The position numbers were made by a program, and so were the translations under genes. Below are positions 23,037 through 33,360 of a DNA stretch of 64,000 bases, piece after piece. Where the stretch lies: NCBI GenBank assembly GCA_039707465.1, contig CM077644.1, positions 198,497,962 to 198,561,961 on the forward strand. Reading direction: 5' to 3'. The notes under the pieces were generated by a model, which saw nothing but the letters and a program-made list of their open reading frames with translations, was not told where the DNA came from and did not search any database. Each line of letters starts with the position of its first letter. The stretch's first letter is position 1. This DNA is from Rhabdophis nuchalis (taxonomy: Eukaryota; Chordata; Lepidosauria; Squamata; Natricidae).

Positions 23037-23150
23037 AGATAATAGACGACACTTGAAACCAACTCTTCCTTTTGTTTTGTACAGCACTGGGTGATATATT
23101 GTAAAACAGTATAAAAATTTTAATAAAAAAATAAATAAATAAATAAATAA
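23037..23150 (+). repeat. L1 3'UTR and A-rich tail
   Basis: Only about 100 bases follow the ORF2 stop, ending in TTTTAATAAAAAAATAAATA (about 23119-23138), which contains AATAAA-type signals, and then the right target duplication. The tail is an AATA microsatellite and not pure poly(A). Confidence 0.8.
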
Positions 23151-23159
23151 TTACATATT

Positions 23160-24401
23160 GTAGACATTATATATGGGATATAACACAATTAGTATCCCTG
23201 TTAATAGACTTGAAAGGTGACCAAGGATTGATCAATTCTGGCTGTTGCTTGCAATAAAGAAATTATTCACTGTGTGAATTAGAGGCAACCAAAGAAGCAG
23301 GCACTGCTCACAGAGGTGAACCATACAAACAGCTTCATTTGAAAAGGCTGAAAGCTTTCTCAAAGGTAGATAATATGGCCAGGATATATAGTATTAGAGA
23401 TTGAGAAGCATATAAAACTAAATTGAATAATATAATATACCCTTTCTGAATGCTGAGTGTTTCTTCAAGTTTACAAATGTAAATTGGCTTTTGAAAAAGG
23501 AGATTCAGAAGCATCACCCTCTTCAATTTTATAAATAGCTGACTTCAGAGCTAAATATATTACCTGCTTTTAAAAATCTCTATTGCTTACTCTGAGCAAT
23601 GGTTCAAGATAAAAATGGTGTGGATCCATGAACAAATTACTTGCAAATATGCATTATGTTGCCTGTATTTTTCCTTACAGATGAATTATTCTCCAATGAG
23701 AACATGACCTCTGTAATATGACGCTTTATTCATTATTAGATTAGGAGGTGTTATAAACCTGCTCATCCACATGCAGTTATGAGTAGCCCCTCCATTCTCT
23801 ATGTATTGTGGTGATGTAGTTGAGTAGCCAGTCATTAGAACATTAATGATCAAAGGTCCCAGCTATATGGAAGCGTTGCATATAATCACACTGTACTCCT
23901 GGATATCAACTGTTCAGTGACACAGTCAATGAAGAGGATTTCCTCATTATTCTTGTGAAATGAATTTTACATAGGAATTTTACTTTTATTTTGGGAGGAA
24001 ATTAGAAATAGAGTCTTCTTATTGATTCCCTCAACATAATGCATATTTGCTTCATGACGTAAGAGCATTTAATTAACTTAATTATTTCTTCATGATTCTC
24101 TGAGCAGTTAGAAATATAATTTTGATTTCAATTTGTTTATCTGTGCATTTGTATAATATGGGGAAAAAGAAAAAGTGTTTTTTAGGCAATGTATTAAGTA
24201 GAGGCTTCCATTGAGACTCAAACATGGATTATTTGTTCAAGTTTGAATTTATGTTCTGTAATTCTTTTTAAATTTTATGTCCTTTGCTTAGGCAGGAAGT
24301 CAAAATATATTTAGCACTGAATTCTACCTCAGCCCACACAAATATGTTAATGAGGAGAGATGAATAGTCATAATCTCAGATGTGAAGGTGATGATCTAAG
24401 G
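23160..24401. other. No recognised feature
   Basis: AT-rich unassigned sequence between the L1 and a hAT fragment. Confidence 0.5.
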
Positions 24402-24495
24402 CAGGGCTGTCAAACTCCCAGCCCATGGGACAGATGCATCATGTGCTTGCCACGCCCATGCCTGGTTTAGCGAAGGGGGTGAAAGTCCCAACACC
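24402..24495 (+). mobile_element. hAT-type transposon left-end fragment
   Basis: Starts CAGGGCTGTCAAACTCC and runs through CATGTGCTTGCCACGCCC and GGTTTAGCGAAGGGG. This matches the 5' terminus of a hAT family whose ends read CAGGGGTGTCAAACTC. The right end is missing; CR1 sequence follows immediately. Confidence 0.65.
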
Positions 24496-25771
24496 TAGAA
24501 GCAAACAAAGTAATAGCCAAAAGCCAACATGGGTTTGTCAAAAACAGATCATGCCAGACAAATCTAATTGCATTCTTTGACAAAGTAACAAAATCAGTGG
24601 ACCAGAGGAATGCTGTTGATATAATTTACCTGGACTTCAGTAAGGCATTTGATAAAGTAGACCATAACCTACTATTAGATAAAGTAGAAAATTGTGGGTT
24701 AGACAGCACCACCACCAAATGGATTCGTAACTGGCTGACCAACCGCACTCAACGTGTAGTCCTCAATGGAACTGCATCTACATGGAAGGAAGTATGCAGT
24801 GGAGTCCCCCAAGGCTCTGTTTTAGGCCCAGTACTCTTTAACATCTTCATCAACGATTTGGATGAGGGGATAAATGGGGAACTCATCAAATTCGCAGACG
24901 ACACCAAGCTGGCAGGAATAGCCAACACTCCAGAAGATAGGCTTAAGATACAGAAGGATCTAGACAAACTTGAACATTGGGCACTGTCTAATAAAATGAA
25001 ATTCAATTGTGAAAAAAGTAAGGTCCTACATATAGGCAAGAAAAACCAAATGCACAAGTACAGTATAGGTGGTACCTTGCTCAATAGTAGCAACTGTGAG
25101 AGGGATCTCGGAATCCTAGTGGACAACCATTTAAATATGAGCCAGCAGTGTGCAGCAGCTGCCAAAAAAGCCAACACAGTTCTAGGCTGCATCAACAGAG
25201 GGATAGAATCTAGATCGCGTGAAGTGTTAATGCCACTGTATAGTGCCTTGGTAAGGCCACACTTGGAATACTGCATACAGTTTTGGTCGCCACGATGTAG
25301 AAAAGACGTGGAGACTCTGGAAAGAGTGCAAAGAAGAGCAACCAAGATGATTAGAGGACTGGAGACTAAGACATATGAAGAACGGCTGCAGGAACTGGGT
25401 ATGTCTAGTTTGATGAAGAGAAGGACCAGGGGAGACATGATAGCAGTGTTCCGATATCTCAGAGGGTGCCACAAAGAAGAGGGAGTCAAACTTTTCTCCA
25501 AGACACCTGGGGGCAGGACAAGGAGCAATGGGTGGAAACTAACCAAGGAGAGAAGCAACTTAGAACTAAGGAGAAATTTCCTAACAGTAAGAACAATTAA
25601 CCTCTGGAACAGCTTGCCTCCAGCAGTTGTGAATGCCCCAACCCTGGAAGTCTTTAAAAAGATGTTAGACAGCCATTTGTCTGAAATGGTATAAGATTCC
25701 TGCCCATGCAGGGGGTTGGACTAGAAGACCTACAAGGTCCCTTCCAACTCTGCTATTGTATTGTATTACAT
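24496..25771 (+). mobile_element. 5'-truncated CR1 LINE
   Basis: Begins inside the RT coding region and ends with the 3'UTR CCCTTCCAACTCTGCTATTG and a short ATTGT-type repeat. The RT/C-terminal frame is the best preserved of the CR1 copies in this window. It joins directly onto a hAT fragment upstream and lies next to an opposite-strand L2 end downstream. Confidence 0.9.
24597..25694 (+). pseudogene. CR1 ORF2 fragment: reverse transcriptase core and C-terminus
   Basis: The 365-codon open frame carries RT motifs: YLDFSKAFDKVDHN (first catalytic Asp), SGVPQGSVLGPVLFNIFINDL and FADDTKLAG (catalytic ADD). The CR1 C-terminal region follows, with LVRPHLEYCIQFWSPRC, VQRRATKMIRGLETKTYEERL, GDMIAVFRYLRGCHKEE and LWNSLPPAVVNAPTLEVFKKMLDSHL. 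Coding similarity begins upstream of 24597 (about 24500), so the listed ATG (24597) is not a natural start. The endonuclease and the N-terminal RT part are missing. No stop interrupts what remains, suggesting a fairly recent truncated insertion. Confidence 0.9.
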
Positions 25772-25792
25772 CACATTATGAAGTGAGTGTGA

Positions 25793-26437
25793 TATTTATT
25801 TTTTATTTTATTTTATTCAATTTATATCCCGCCCTTCTCCAAAAGGACCCAGGGCGGCGCACAGGAATTTAAAAACAACATACAAAAATAATACAAAACA
25901 TATAAATTTAAAAATCTATTAAATAGCAAAACCTGCGCTAAAACCAATTAAAATCCCCCATTTAAAAACTATCTAAGATTAGTCACAGCGGAGGCTATGC
26001 TAGGCCGGTTTGATGAAATAAGTGTGTTTTTAAACACTGGCGGAAGAGGCGGAGGTCGGTGATGTGCGGAGTTCAGGGGGTAGGTCGTTCCACAGGGCAG
26101 GGCCCGCCACAGAGAAGGGCCTTCCCCTGGGTGTCGCCAGCCGGCATTGTCCGGCCGATGGCACCCGGAAAAGGCCCTCTCTGTGGGAGCGTATCGGTCT
26201 AAGGGATGTAAGGGGCAGAAGACGGTCTCGCATATAACTAGGTCCCGAGCCATGGAGCGCTTTGAAGATAGTCGTCAAGACCTTGAAGCGCACCCGAAAG
26301 ACCACAGGAAGCCAGTGCAGCTCACGCAGGATCAGTGTTATATGGGAGCAACTAGGGGCTCCCGTAATCACCCGCGCGGCTGCATTCTGCACTAACTGTA
26401 GCTTTCGAGTGCACCGCAAGGGAAGCCCCATGTAGAT
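25793..26437 (-). pseudogene. L2-type LINE 3' end (C-terminal coding and 3'UTR)
   Basis: On the minus strand the frame at 26030-26431 reads MGLPLRCTRKLQLVQNAAARVITGAP, ELHWLPVVFRVRFKVLTTIFKALHG and RPFSVAGPALWNDLPPELR, closely similar to the copy at 4775-5299. A frame change near 26050 precedes the FKNTLISSNRP end. The 3'UTR runs down to a TTTTATTTTATT tail at about 25797-25815. The fragment is 5'-truncated at about 26437. Confidence 0.9.
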
Positions 26438-27285
26438 ATCTCTTACATAAGGTCATAATATCTATTATTTAAAGTCAACAAAAGGAGACTCAAAAATTCC
26501 ACTGCTATGCATTGAATGAATAATTATTATTATTATTCCTTTCTTGCCCTGAGTTACCTTTTATGCTATAGATAGCATAAAATGTGTGTGTGTGTATTTT
26601 GAAGATTATGTTACAATTGTATTTATTTTCTTATTCCTTTAGCAAAAAATAAGCATGTGCATCTTCTATCAGCTTGAGAAATATACAGTATGTGACTTTG
26701 TGTGACATATTAACGATCATTTCTGTTTCCATAGTAAGTGAGCACTTTTATAGCTTATTATTTATATCTTCAGAGAGGATAGTAAGAATCACTTTCTATG
26801 TTCTCCTTATCTAAAAAAAAAGCTTTATAATTCTATGTAGACTCAAAGGATTAATACTCTTTTGCCTTTTCTCGCTTTCAGAACTTCAGAAATCTGGTGA
26901 TTCAATTAATCCTGTTCTGCCAGAGCAGCAAATGCTCTGGAGACAGAATAGAAAGAACTGGAGAAGACAACCAATTACAAAGACCTACAAATAGAAATAG
27001 AACAATGTGGCCAAAAAAAAAAGCAAATGTGGTACCAGTAGGTGCCCAATACAACTGGAGCACCACAACAACATCGGCCTTGACAAAATCACCATCAGTC
27101 AACTTCAAAAGATAGTTTTACTCAGAACAGCTTACATTCTTCAGCAATACCTTTATCACTAATAAACAATTTATTCAAAGTCCTTGGGAAAAATTCAACA
27201 AGTGGATAAAAATGCTAAATCCAGTATAAATCTCTGGCTAACTGTGTGACCAATCATAATGGTAATAATTAGTAATAACACTTAG
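26438..27285. other. No recognised feature
   Basis: AT-rich sequence with short (ATT)n at 26522-26536 and (TG)n at 26584-26594. No gene supported. Confidence 0.5.
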
Positions 27286-27289
27286 ACAT

Positions 27290-27430
27290 ATATGCTTCTT
27301 CACAGGGCTTTACAGCCTTCTCTAAGCAGTTTAAAGAGTCCGACTACTGCAGCCAATATGGGTCCTCATTTTATTGACTTCAGAAGGATGGAAGACATAA
27401 TCCTTGAGCCAACAAGGATTATGCAATATA
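27290..27430 (+). repeat. Interspersed repeat of unknown class (shared with 41216-42065)
   Basis: Contains GGGCTTTACAGCCTTCTCTAAGCAGTTTA-type sequence at about 27306-27333, then ATGGGTCCTCATTTTATTGA and CAGAAGGATGGAAG. The same two blocks, separated by an LTR, occur at 41216-41282 and 41930-42065. It looks like an old SINE or LINE-derived repeat; I cannot name the family. Confidence 0.6.
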
Positions 27431-28475
27431 AATGGATTTAATCTAAATGGGACAAATTGCTTATATCATTTTGGTAAATTTCAAGCATACTATCCAAAAT
27501 ATTTCAATCTCATTTGCGTTCTGACAGATTTGTATTTCACGAAATATTTTATAAAGAAAAATATATTTTCTGTAGCATAATCCTTATTTTACTGTAAATG
27601 GTCATAATAGAAGAATGCTTATAGGATGAAAAAAAGAAGAAGAGTGATCCAAAATATAGCTGTGATAGAGAACCATGCTATATTTAGGTATATTCCATGC
27701 CATAATAACCATCTGCGAAATTACTTTCATCTAAGCATATGATGCAGTGAATTGTAACAAAGCTTTGGCATCAATACCACTGGATTTACTGTGCTTGTAT
27801 CAAGGGCAACACACTCCTAGAACAAACAGCAACCCAGGGATTCTAGCTACTAGAGGAAATACAGGTTGCTATGTTACAATTCATGCAAGGCTTACAGCAG
27901 CAGATGGACATTTTGAACAGAACTGGTGCCAGTTTGGCTTCTGTTCACTGTATTTCCAGAAGTTGGAATTTTAAATCAAACCACCCCAAAATGTGTTCAG
28001 GTTGTACAACATGTGGCTCAACACATTTTTGCATTTTTGCCTTGTCATTAAAGCCAGCATGAACGTTCACATTCTTATAAAGTTGTTTAAACCTCTAACC
28101 TTAATGTATTTCTATTCCACCCAAATTTAATTGAAATTGATCCAATGGCATGATCTCTTCAAATTCTATAAAAGAAAACCTGATAAAATTCAATCATGAT
28201 TACTACTAAGCATGCACACAGTACAATGCCTCAGTCCAAATATAAAGAGAACTATTCTCTTCTACTCAAGTTTTTAGGAAAAAACTATGGCATGTCCTAA
28301 GACAGATTTTCTCTTCTATACATGTTAAAAATGAGGGGACTATATATTTACCTCAAGATTACTTGAGATTCACTGTTGCCTATGTTACCATTTTTTCTCT
28401 AATAGCCTTAGCCACGTTTCCTTTCTAAAAGAAGAGGATACGAGGTATTTAAAAAAGTATTCACATAATACAACA
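27431..28475. other. No recognised feature
   Basis: AT-rich sequence; small open frames at 27747-28062 lack any recognisable domain. Confidence 0.5.
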
Positions 28476-28477
28476 CA

Positions 28478-28636
28478 ACTTTTTTTTTGCGACCGGTTCT
28501 GTGTGCATGGCTTGGTTGGCGTGGCAGGGGAAGGGTACTGTAAACTCTCCAGAACTGGCCAGAACCTGCTGAATACTACTTCTGCTTAAAACCTGCTGAA
28601 ATTCAGTATTCTCCATCAAACCATCTCACTTAATGA
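28478..28636 (-). repeat. Left arm of an inverted duplication carrying a hAT MITE
   Basis: Contains the MITE in reverse (GACCGGTTCTGTGTGCATGG to GAATACTACTTCTG, ending at 28584), the flanking CTTAAAAC, and a further ~44 bases. All of this matches the reverse complement of 29453-29621. The outer (left) TIR of this copy is eroded into a T-run. Confidence 0.85.
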
Positions 28637-28829
28637 CTTTTTGTAAGTTTTCTAGCATATGATTTTTTTCCATCAGGTCTCTTACTCCCAGGGCCAATAA
28701 GCAGACCCAGCCCACACATATCTAAAAAAAAGTCCTTCTTATGTTAAGGACACCCCATTTCAATCCAATAAATATATCTCATATAAGAAAGGAATTCTGA
28801 AACCACTTGCTTTAAAGTACAAGCACCTT

Positions 28830-29285
28830 ATACTTTAAAGCAAGGGCTATGAAAATATCTACAGACCCCTCACATCCTGGACATAAATTGTTTCAACTTC
28901 TACCCTTAAAATGATGCTATAAGGCACTGCACACCAGAACAACTAGACACAAGGACAATTTTTTTCCTGAATGCCATCACTCTGCTAAAGAACTAATTCT
29001 CACAGTACTATCAAATTATTTACTAAGACTGTATTATTAGTATTCTCATCCTTCCTAGTGCCTATCTCTTCCCACTTATGACTATAACCATGTTCTTTGT
29101 ATCTTTACAATCTATATTGTTTTATTTGTTTCCTAGTATGATTTGATTGCTTATTAGTAACCTATGACTATCACTAAGTGTTGTATCTTATGATTCTTGG
29201 TGAATATATTTTATTTTTCTTTATCTATACATGCACCAAAGACAAATTCCTTGTGTGTCCAATCACACTTGGCCAATAAAGAATT
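28830..29285 (+). repeat. CR1/L3-like LINE 3' end
   Basis: Characteristic snake LINE 3' sequence: ACAGACCCCTCACATCCTGG, GCACTGCACACCAGAACAAC, ACTCTGCTAAAGAACTAATT, CCTTGTGTGTCCAATCACAC and TTGGCCAATAAAGAATTC, leading into a simple-repeat tail. Coding sequence is too decayed for an open frame. The family name is a best guess from the tail type. Confidence 0.7.
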
Positions 29286-29394
29286 CTATTCCTATTCCTA
29301 TTCCTATTTCTATTCCTATTCCTATTCCTATTCCATTCCATTCCATTCCATTCCATTCCATTCCATTCCATTCTATTCTATTCTATTCTATTAA
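29286..29394. repeat. (TATTCC)n-(ATTCC)n-(ATTCT)n compound microsatellite
   Basis: The LINE tail passes from a six-base TATTCC unit through a five-base ATTCC unit (about 8 copies) to an ATTCT unit (about 4 copies). Growth of the array from the LINE 3' tail is inferred from its position. Confidence 0.95.
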
Positions 29395-29504
29395 AATTCC
29401 ATTTTCTGAATTCTGTGTGAGAATATGTCTTTTTTATTTTAAGTTGTTGGAATCATTAAGAGAGATGGTTTGATGGAGAATACTGAATTTCAGCATGTTT
29501 TAAG

Positions 29505-29621
29505 CAGAAGTAGTATTCAGTACTACAGTACTACTGGAGAGTTTACAGTACCCTTCCCCTTCCACGCCAACCAAGCCATGCGCACAGAACCGGTAGCAAA
29601 AAAATTTGAATCCCACCACTG
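29505..29621 (+). mobile_element. 117-bp hAT-type MITE, right arm of an inverted duplication
   Basis: The left end CAGAAGTAGTATTCAG and the right end GAATCCCACCACTG are inverted repeats. A perfect 8-bp GTTTTAAG flanks both sides (29497-29504, 29622-29629). It is too short to encode protein. The arm of the larger inverted duplication begins at about 29453. Confidence 0.9.
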
Positions 29622-29629
29622 GTTTTAAG

Positions 29630-32600
29630 TCATTCAGTTTATCTAACAATTCATTAACTAGTAGAGCACCAAAACAAGTTATGAAGGATAGAAAGCATCT
29701 TATCAGGTATTTCTTTAATACCTGCAATACCACTGTCCCTTCCCATCCTTCTGTTGTTATACTCAGGTAGAGGTATGAAGTTTGTCTGGGCTAGACAGAT
29801 TAGTTAACTTCCACTTTTTAAAATATTTTTAGAGGTGGCTGAAAGCCACTGTTTTTTCATTATATAAAACTTTTACTCATTATCTAACCCTAAACAGTGA
29901 CTCATTCTGAATATGCCCATGGTTCTGTCCATTATTATTATTTTAATGATAAAGCTGCTGAGTTTTGAAACAGGGAGTGCTAATGACAACCATTTAACCC
30001 TCCTACAAACACCTGCTGTTTTCAGAACTGGAATAGCAGTTCCTTGATTAATGATGACTTGGGTAAATAATAAATTAAACTGGGGGATTTCATCAAAAGT
30101 ATTGCCATTTCATGTTTGAAGATGAGATAGTTTTGAAAATGGAACATTTACAACTAGTAATACAGGGTAATTTTTAGTTTAATTCAGCAATTCATGAAGC
30201 TAAAAGCTCCAGCTGTGATCCTGCTACGGAATGCCAAAATGCATTCAACAATATCAAATGACATTATCTATTTCTTGCATTGAAAGAATTACACTAGTTT
30301 CATCCTTCCATTTTTCATATGATAAAGATGACTAAAGCTTTCAAATTAACTTTTTTTAAAAATATAGTTTTATATAATGCAACAAGGCCCGTTGGGTAAT
30401 GACTTTGGAATATCTGTATATATTTTTTTGCAAATATTGCTAACTTTTGCTGTAAGGAAAGTCTGGAATAAATGAAATATAATGCAATTATATTCTGTTC
30501 TTTTATTTAGATAAGAAATTAACAGGGCAGCTGTCATAAAGAACTCTTGGTATCTCAAAAACAGAAATATGATGACTGGGAACAGAGAATTGTGCACGAA
30601 AAGAAAGAAAATGTTAAATGCTGCAATTCTCACCATCTATTTAAGTCCTAGTGTAATTAATGAGGTTTTATGCAGCACTGTCATCAAAGATTCTGCAATA
30701 CTGAAAGCTTTTTCAGAACTAAAAAGCTTTATTCAATCCTTGGATTCTTTAAATAACCTCTAAGCCTTAAACTGGTACTCATCATTTCATTCCAGTATCT
30801 CGGACTTCAAGGCCAATACTACTTTCTTTTCTGTAGCTGATATTTCTTGGTCCACTTAAAAATGAATCAAGGATTGAATTCAGTGTCTAATTTTTGAATG
30901 CATCCTGTTGTCCTGAATATTTCCCGAACAACTGACATTGTTCATATTAAAATGAAACCAGCTCTTCAATTTGAACAGTAACTGTTTCCTGAACAGCTTA
31001 TCCTGAACTACTGTTACTGAACCATTTTGGTTTTACACAGAAGAAAAAAACCTTTATAATATAAGAGTTCCTGGAGAAAGCTCACAACACTAATTTCTTA
31101 TTCTTCCCCCACTTACAAACTGAACAAAACTCTCATTTTAAGGAATTGGAGCAAGACCATAAGGATTGTGCCCAAAGGCTGAAAAATCTTATAAATGTTG
31201 ATTGCTTTATGTTGAATGGGACCTGTCTTTCTGGGCATAAAGGTGCCCAGAGCTGAGTTCAAAGTATCTCAATGTTAATCTAGTCCCAATTCAGTCCTGT
31301 TTCATCTGGAATGCTATGTTTGGAATACTTCAGAATGCTTTCGATTCACTTGAGTTAATTCTGTGTCTAGTTCCCAGGAATTAATTCTATTGTTGTTCTG
31401 TCACTAGTCCTCAAGAAGTGTTCTGTTTGGTTATGGCTCAATAATGCTTTAACACTATTTCCAAAACGGATGCTGTTCTTCAATGATAGACAGTTTCTTT
31501 ATCATTTACCATTAATATATTTTCATTATTTTTTACTAAAATAATCCCATTTCTCAAAGACATATATGATGAACATGCCTTAGATCCATTGTGTGAGTGT
31601 GTATGTTTCTCTGCTTTTGGATGGTTGATAAATAACAGCAGTCAATGTTACTGATGAGGAAAATCAAGCCTATTGGTCATGCAGCTTCTCGGTTTCTTGG
31701 ATTAATAGAACCATTGGGGGTTCTATTTCAAGGGTCTCCAGAAATCATGAGTATACCTGGTGTTAGGACTCTTTCCTTTCCTTCTGCTGAATCCTCTATT
31801 TATATTATAAATGTAGATAAGTTGCAGGAAAGTCCAGTAAATGTCCAGTAGCAGGAACTTTAAAAGGTCCTGGATATCAGGAAAGCTTCAGTCTTTCCTG
31901 TAATATGAAATTTATTTCCAAACTCACTACCAATTTTCCAAATCCAGTTTTCTTCAGGAAACTGCTGGATTAAGTTTAGTTAAGTTTCACAAAGTTTCTT
32001 TCATTCTTCCCATTGTCTAGCAAACATGGTATCTGCAGAGGCACAAATGATAACAGATGTGTGATGACAAAAATGAGCAAAGATACTCATTTGTCCACTA
32101 ACAAATAATTGTTGAACAACTGATAAGGAATACAAATGAGTTACATAGAAATCTAAACATTCTGTACCCAGAAAGAAAATGCTATAATGCATGATATGGC
32201 GAAAGATTGAATGGCAGTCAAGTTCATTGTTATTCTAACTGTGTGAGCCAGCATCTCACTTTGAAAAGAGAAATCTGTAAACACACATATTATCAGTATT
32301 CTTGAGAATGTTTCATTTTATGGAGACATATAATTTGTGGGTCATTGTTGTAACAAAACCAGAAAGATACATGTCATGAGGGACTACTTGTGGCATTTAT
32401 ATGAAGGCTAGCATGGAAATAAACTAACTTTTATGTTAAACAGGCCAGCAAAGAAAGAAATATTCAGTGATCACCAGTGACCTTGGAATGAATGTATAGG
32501 AGGCAATAAATATTCCTTCTACAAAAGGAAGAAAGCCATGAACAGAACTGAATCAGTAACTGCATAGAATACAATTGATCAGATCACAGTGTAGTTTATT

Positions 32601-32695
32601 TGGCAATGTCCAAGCATAAATGACACTTGTGCTGTTTAAACCAGATATTCATGATTCAAAATTAATGTTCATGGCAAAATTGAACCAAACAATCA
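29630..32695. other. No recognised feature
   Basis: Three kilobases of AT-rich sequence with no frame or repeat family that I can support. Confidence 0.5.
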
Positions 32696-32699
32696 CCTG

Positions 32700-33360
32700 C
32701 ATCTTTCTTTCAAAATTCAAACTTTGGAATAACTTTTGAATTGGTTGAAATCACTCAGCATGTAATCAATGCCTTTTGGGGGTACTTGCCTTAGAGCTTT
32801 TTTGATGCTGGCAAAGAAATCCTTTATTTCAAACTCTATTGCACCAATTGTACAGGTGTTGATATGGACAACTCTAATTTTGAGTGGATTGATACAAATT
32901 TGGATCTTCATCATGCAATCATTAACTGTCAACAACCTTTCAAATGCTTGGTTGAGTTTTTTGTTTGTGAAAAATGTCACCCCATTAGTTTTCTTGGTGT
33001 AATGTCCCAAGTAATGCATTCTTCAGACTGGAAATAGCAGTTGTCTGCCGTTCATAAGTTATTAGTACCAAGGAGGTTGATTCTGAACAAGCCAATCTCC
33101 CATTTGGTGATATCCAGTTTACCCTGATTCATTCTTCAGACATCCCATGTAACTGTCTGATGTGTTTTCATGCAGCATAGACCCTTGCTTTTACCAATAG
33201 CTGCATTAGCAGCTAGCATTCCTGTTGAATTTGTCCCAGGTACACCATTAATGCCTTGATGTCCTAACAATCGGCACCATGTCAGGTTCATTTTAGAGTA
33301 TTTCCATTTAAAAAATCTTCTTGACAAGTTTTTTGCAAGGTCTTACTTCAACCCTCCTTG
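32700..33360 (-). pseudogene. Bov-B/RTE LINE endonuclease-domain relic
   Basis: On the minus strand the frame at 32717-33019 reads NGVTFFTNKKLNQAFERLLTVNDCMMKIQI, PLKIRVVHINTC and a final DYMLSDFNQ. This parallels the APE-endonuclease segment of Bov-B/RTE LINEs (NGVAFIVNK..., NDRM..., GDWNAKVG). Upstream, in another frame (33136-33327 and nearby), TVTWDV and NQGKLD-like words match the region before it. Stops and frameshifts and the loss of key residues show it is dead. Bov-B LINEs are abundant in squamates. Confidence 0.75.

Larger units (their letters stand above)
17327..23150 (+). mobile_element. Full-length L1 (LINE-1) retrotransposon, apparently intact
   Basis: The element begins GGGGGCGTGGTTATGGCC and ends in an A-rich (AATA)n tail. 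The 18-bp ATAAATAATTACATATTG lies on both sides (about 17309-17326 and 23142-23159). The right copy merges with the A/T tail, so the exact 3' boundary is uncertain by a few bases. In between are a ~620-bp 5'UTR, ORF1 (344 codons), a 267-bp spacer, ORF2 (1261 codons) and a very short 3'UTR (~100 bp). No stop or frameshift is visible in either ORF. Complete length, intact ORFs and matching TSDs point to a recent insertion; activity itself cannot be judged from sequence alone. Confidence 0.9.

Noticed and set aside
24749..25558. 269-codon minus-strand frame
   Set aside because: Shadow of the CR1 RT frame on the opposite strand.
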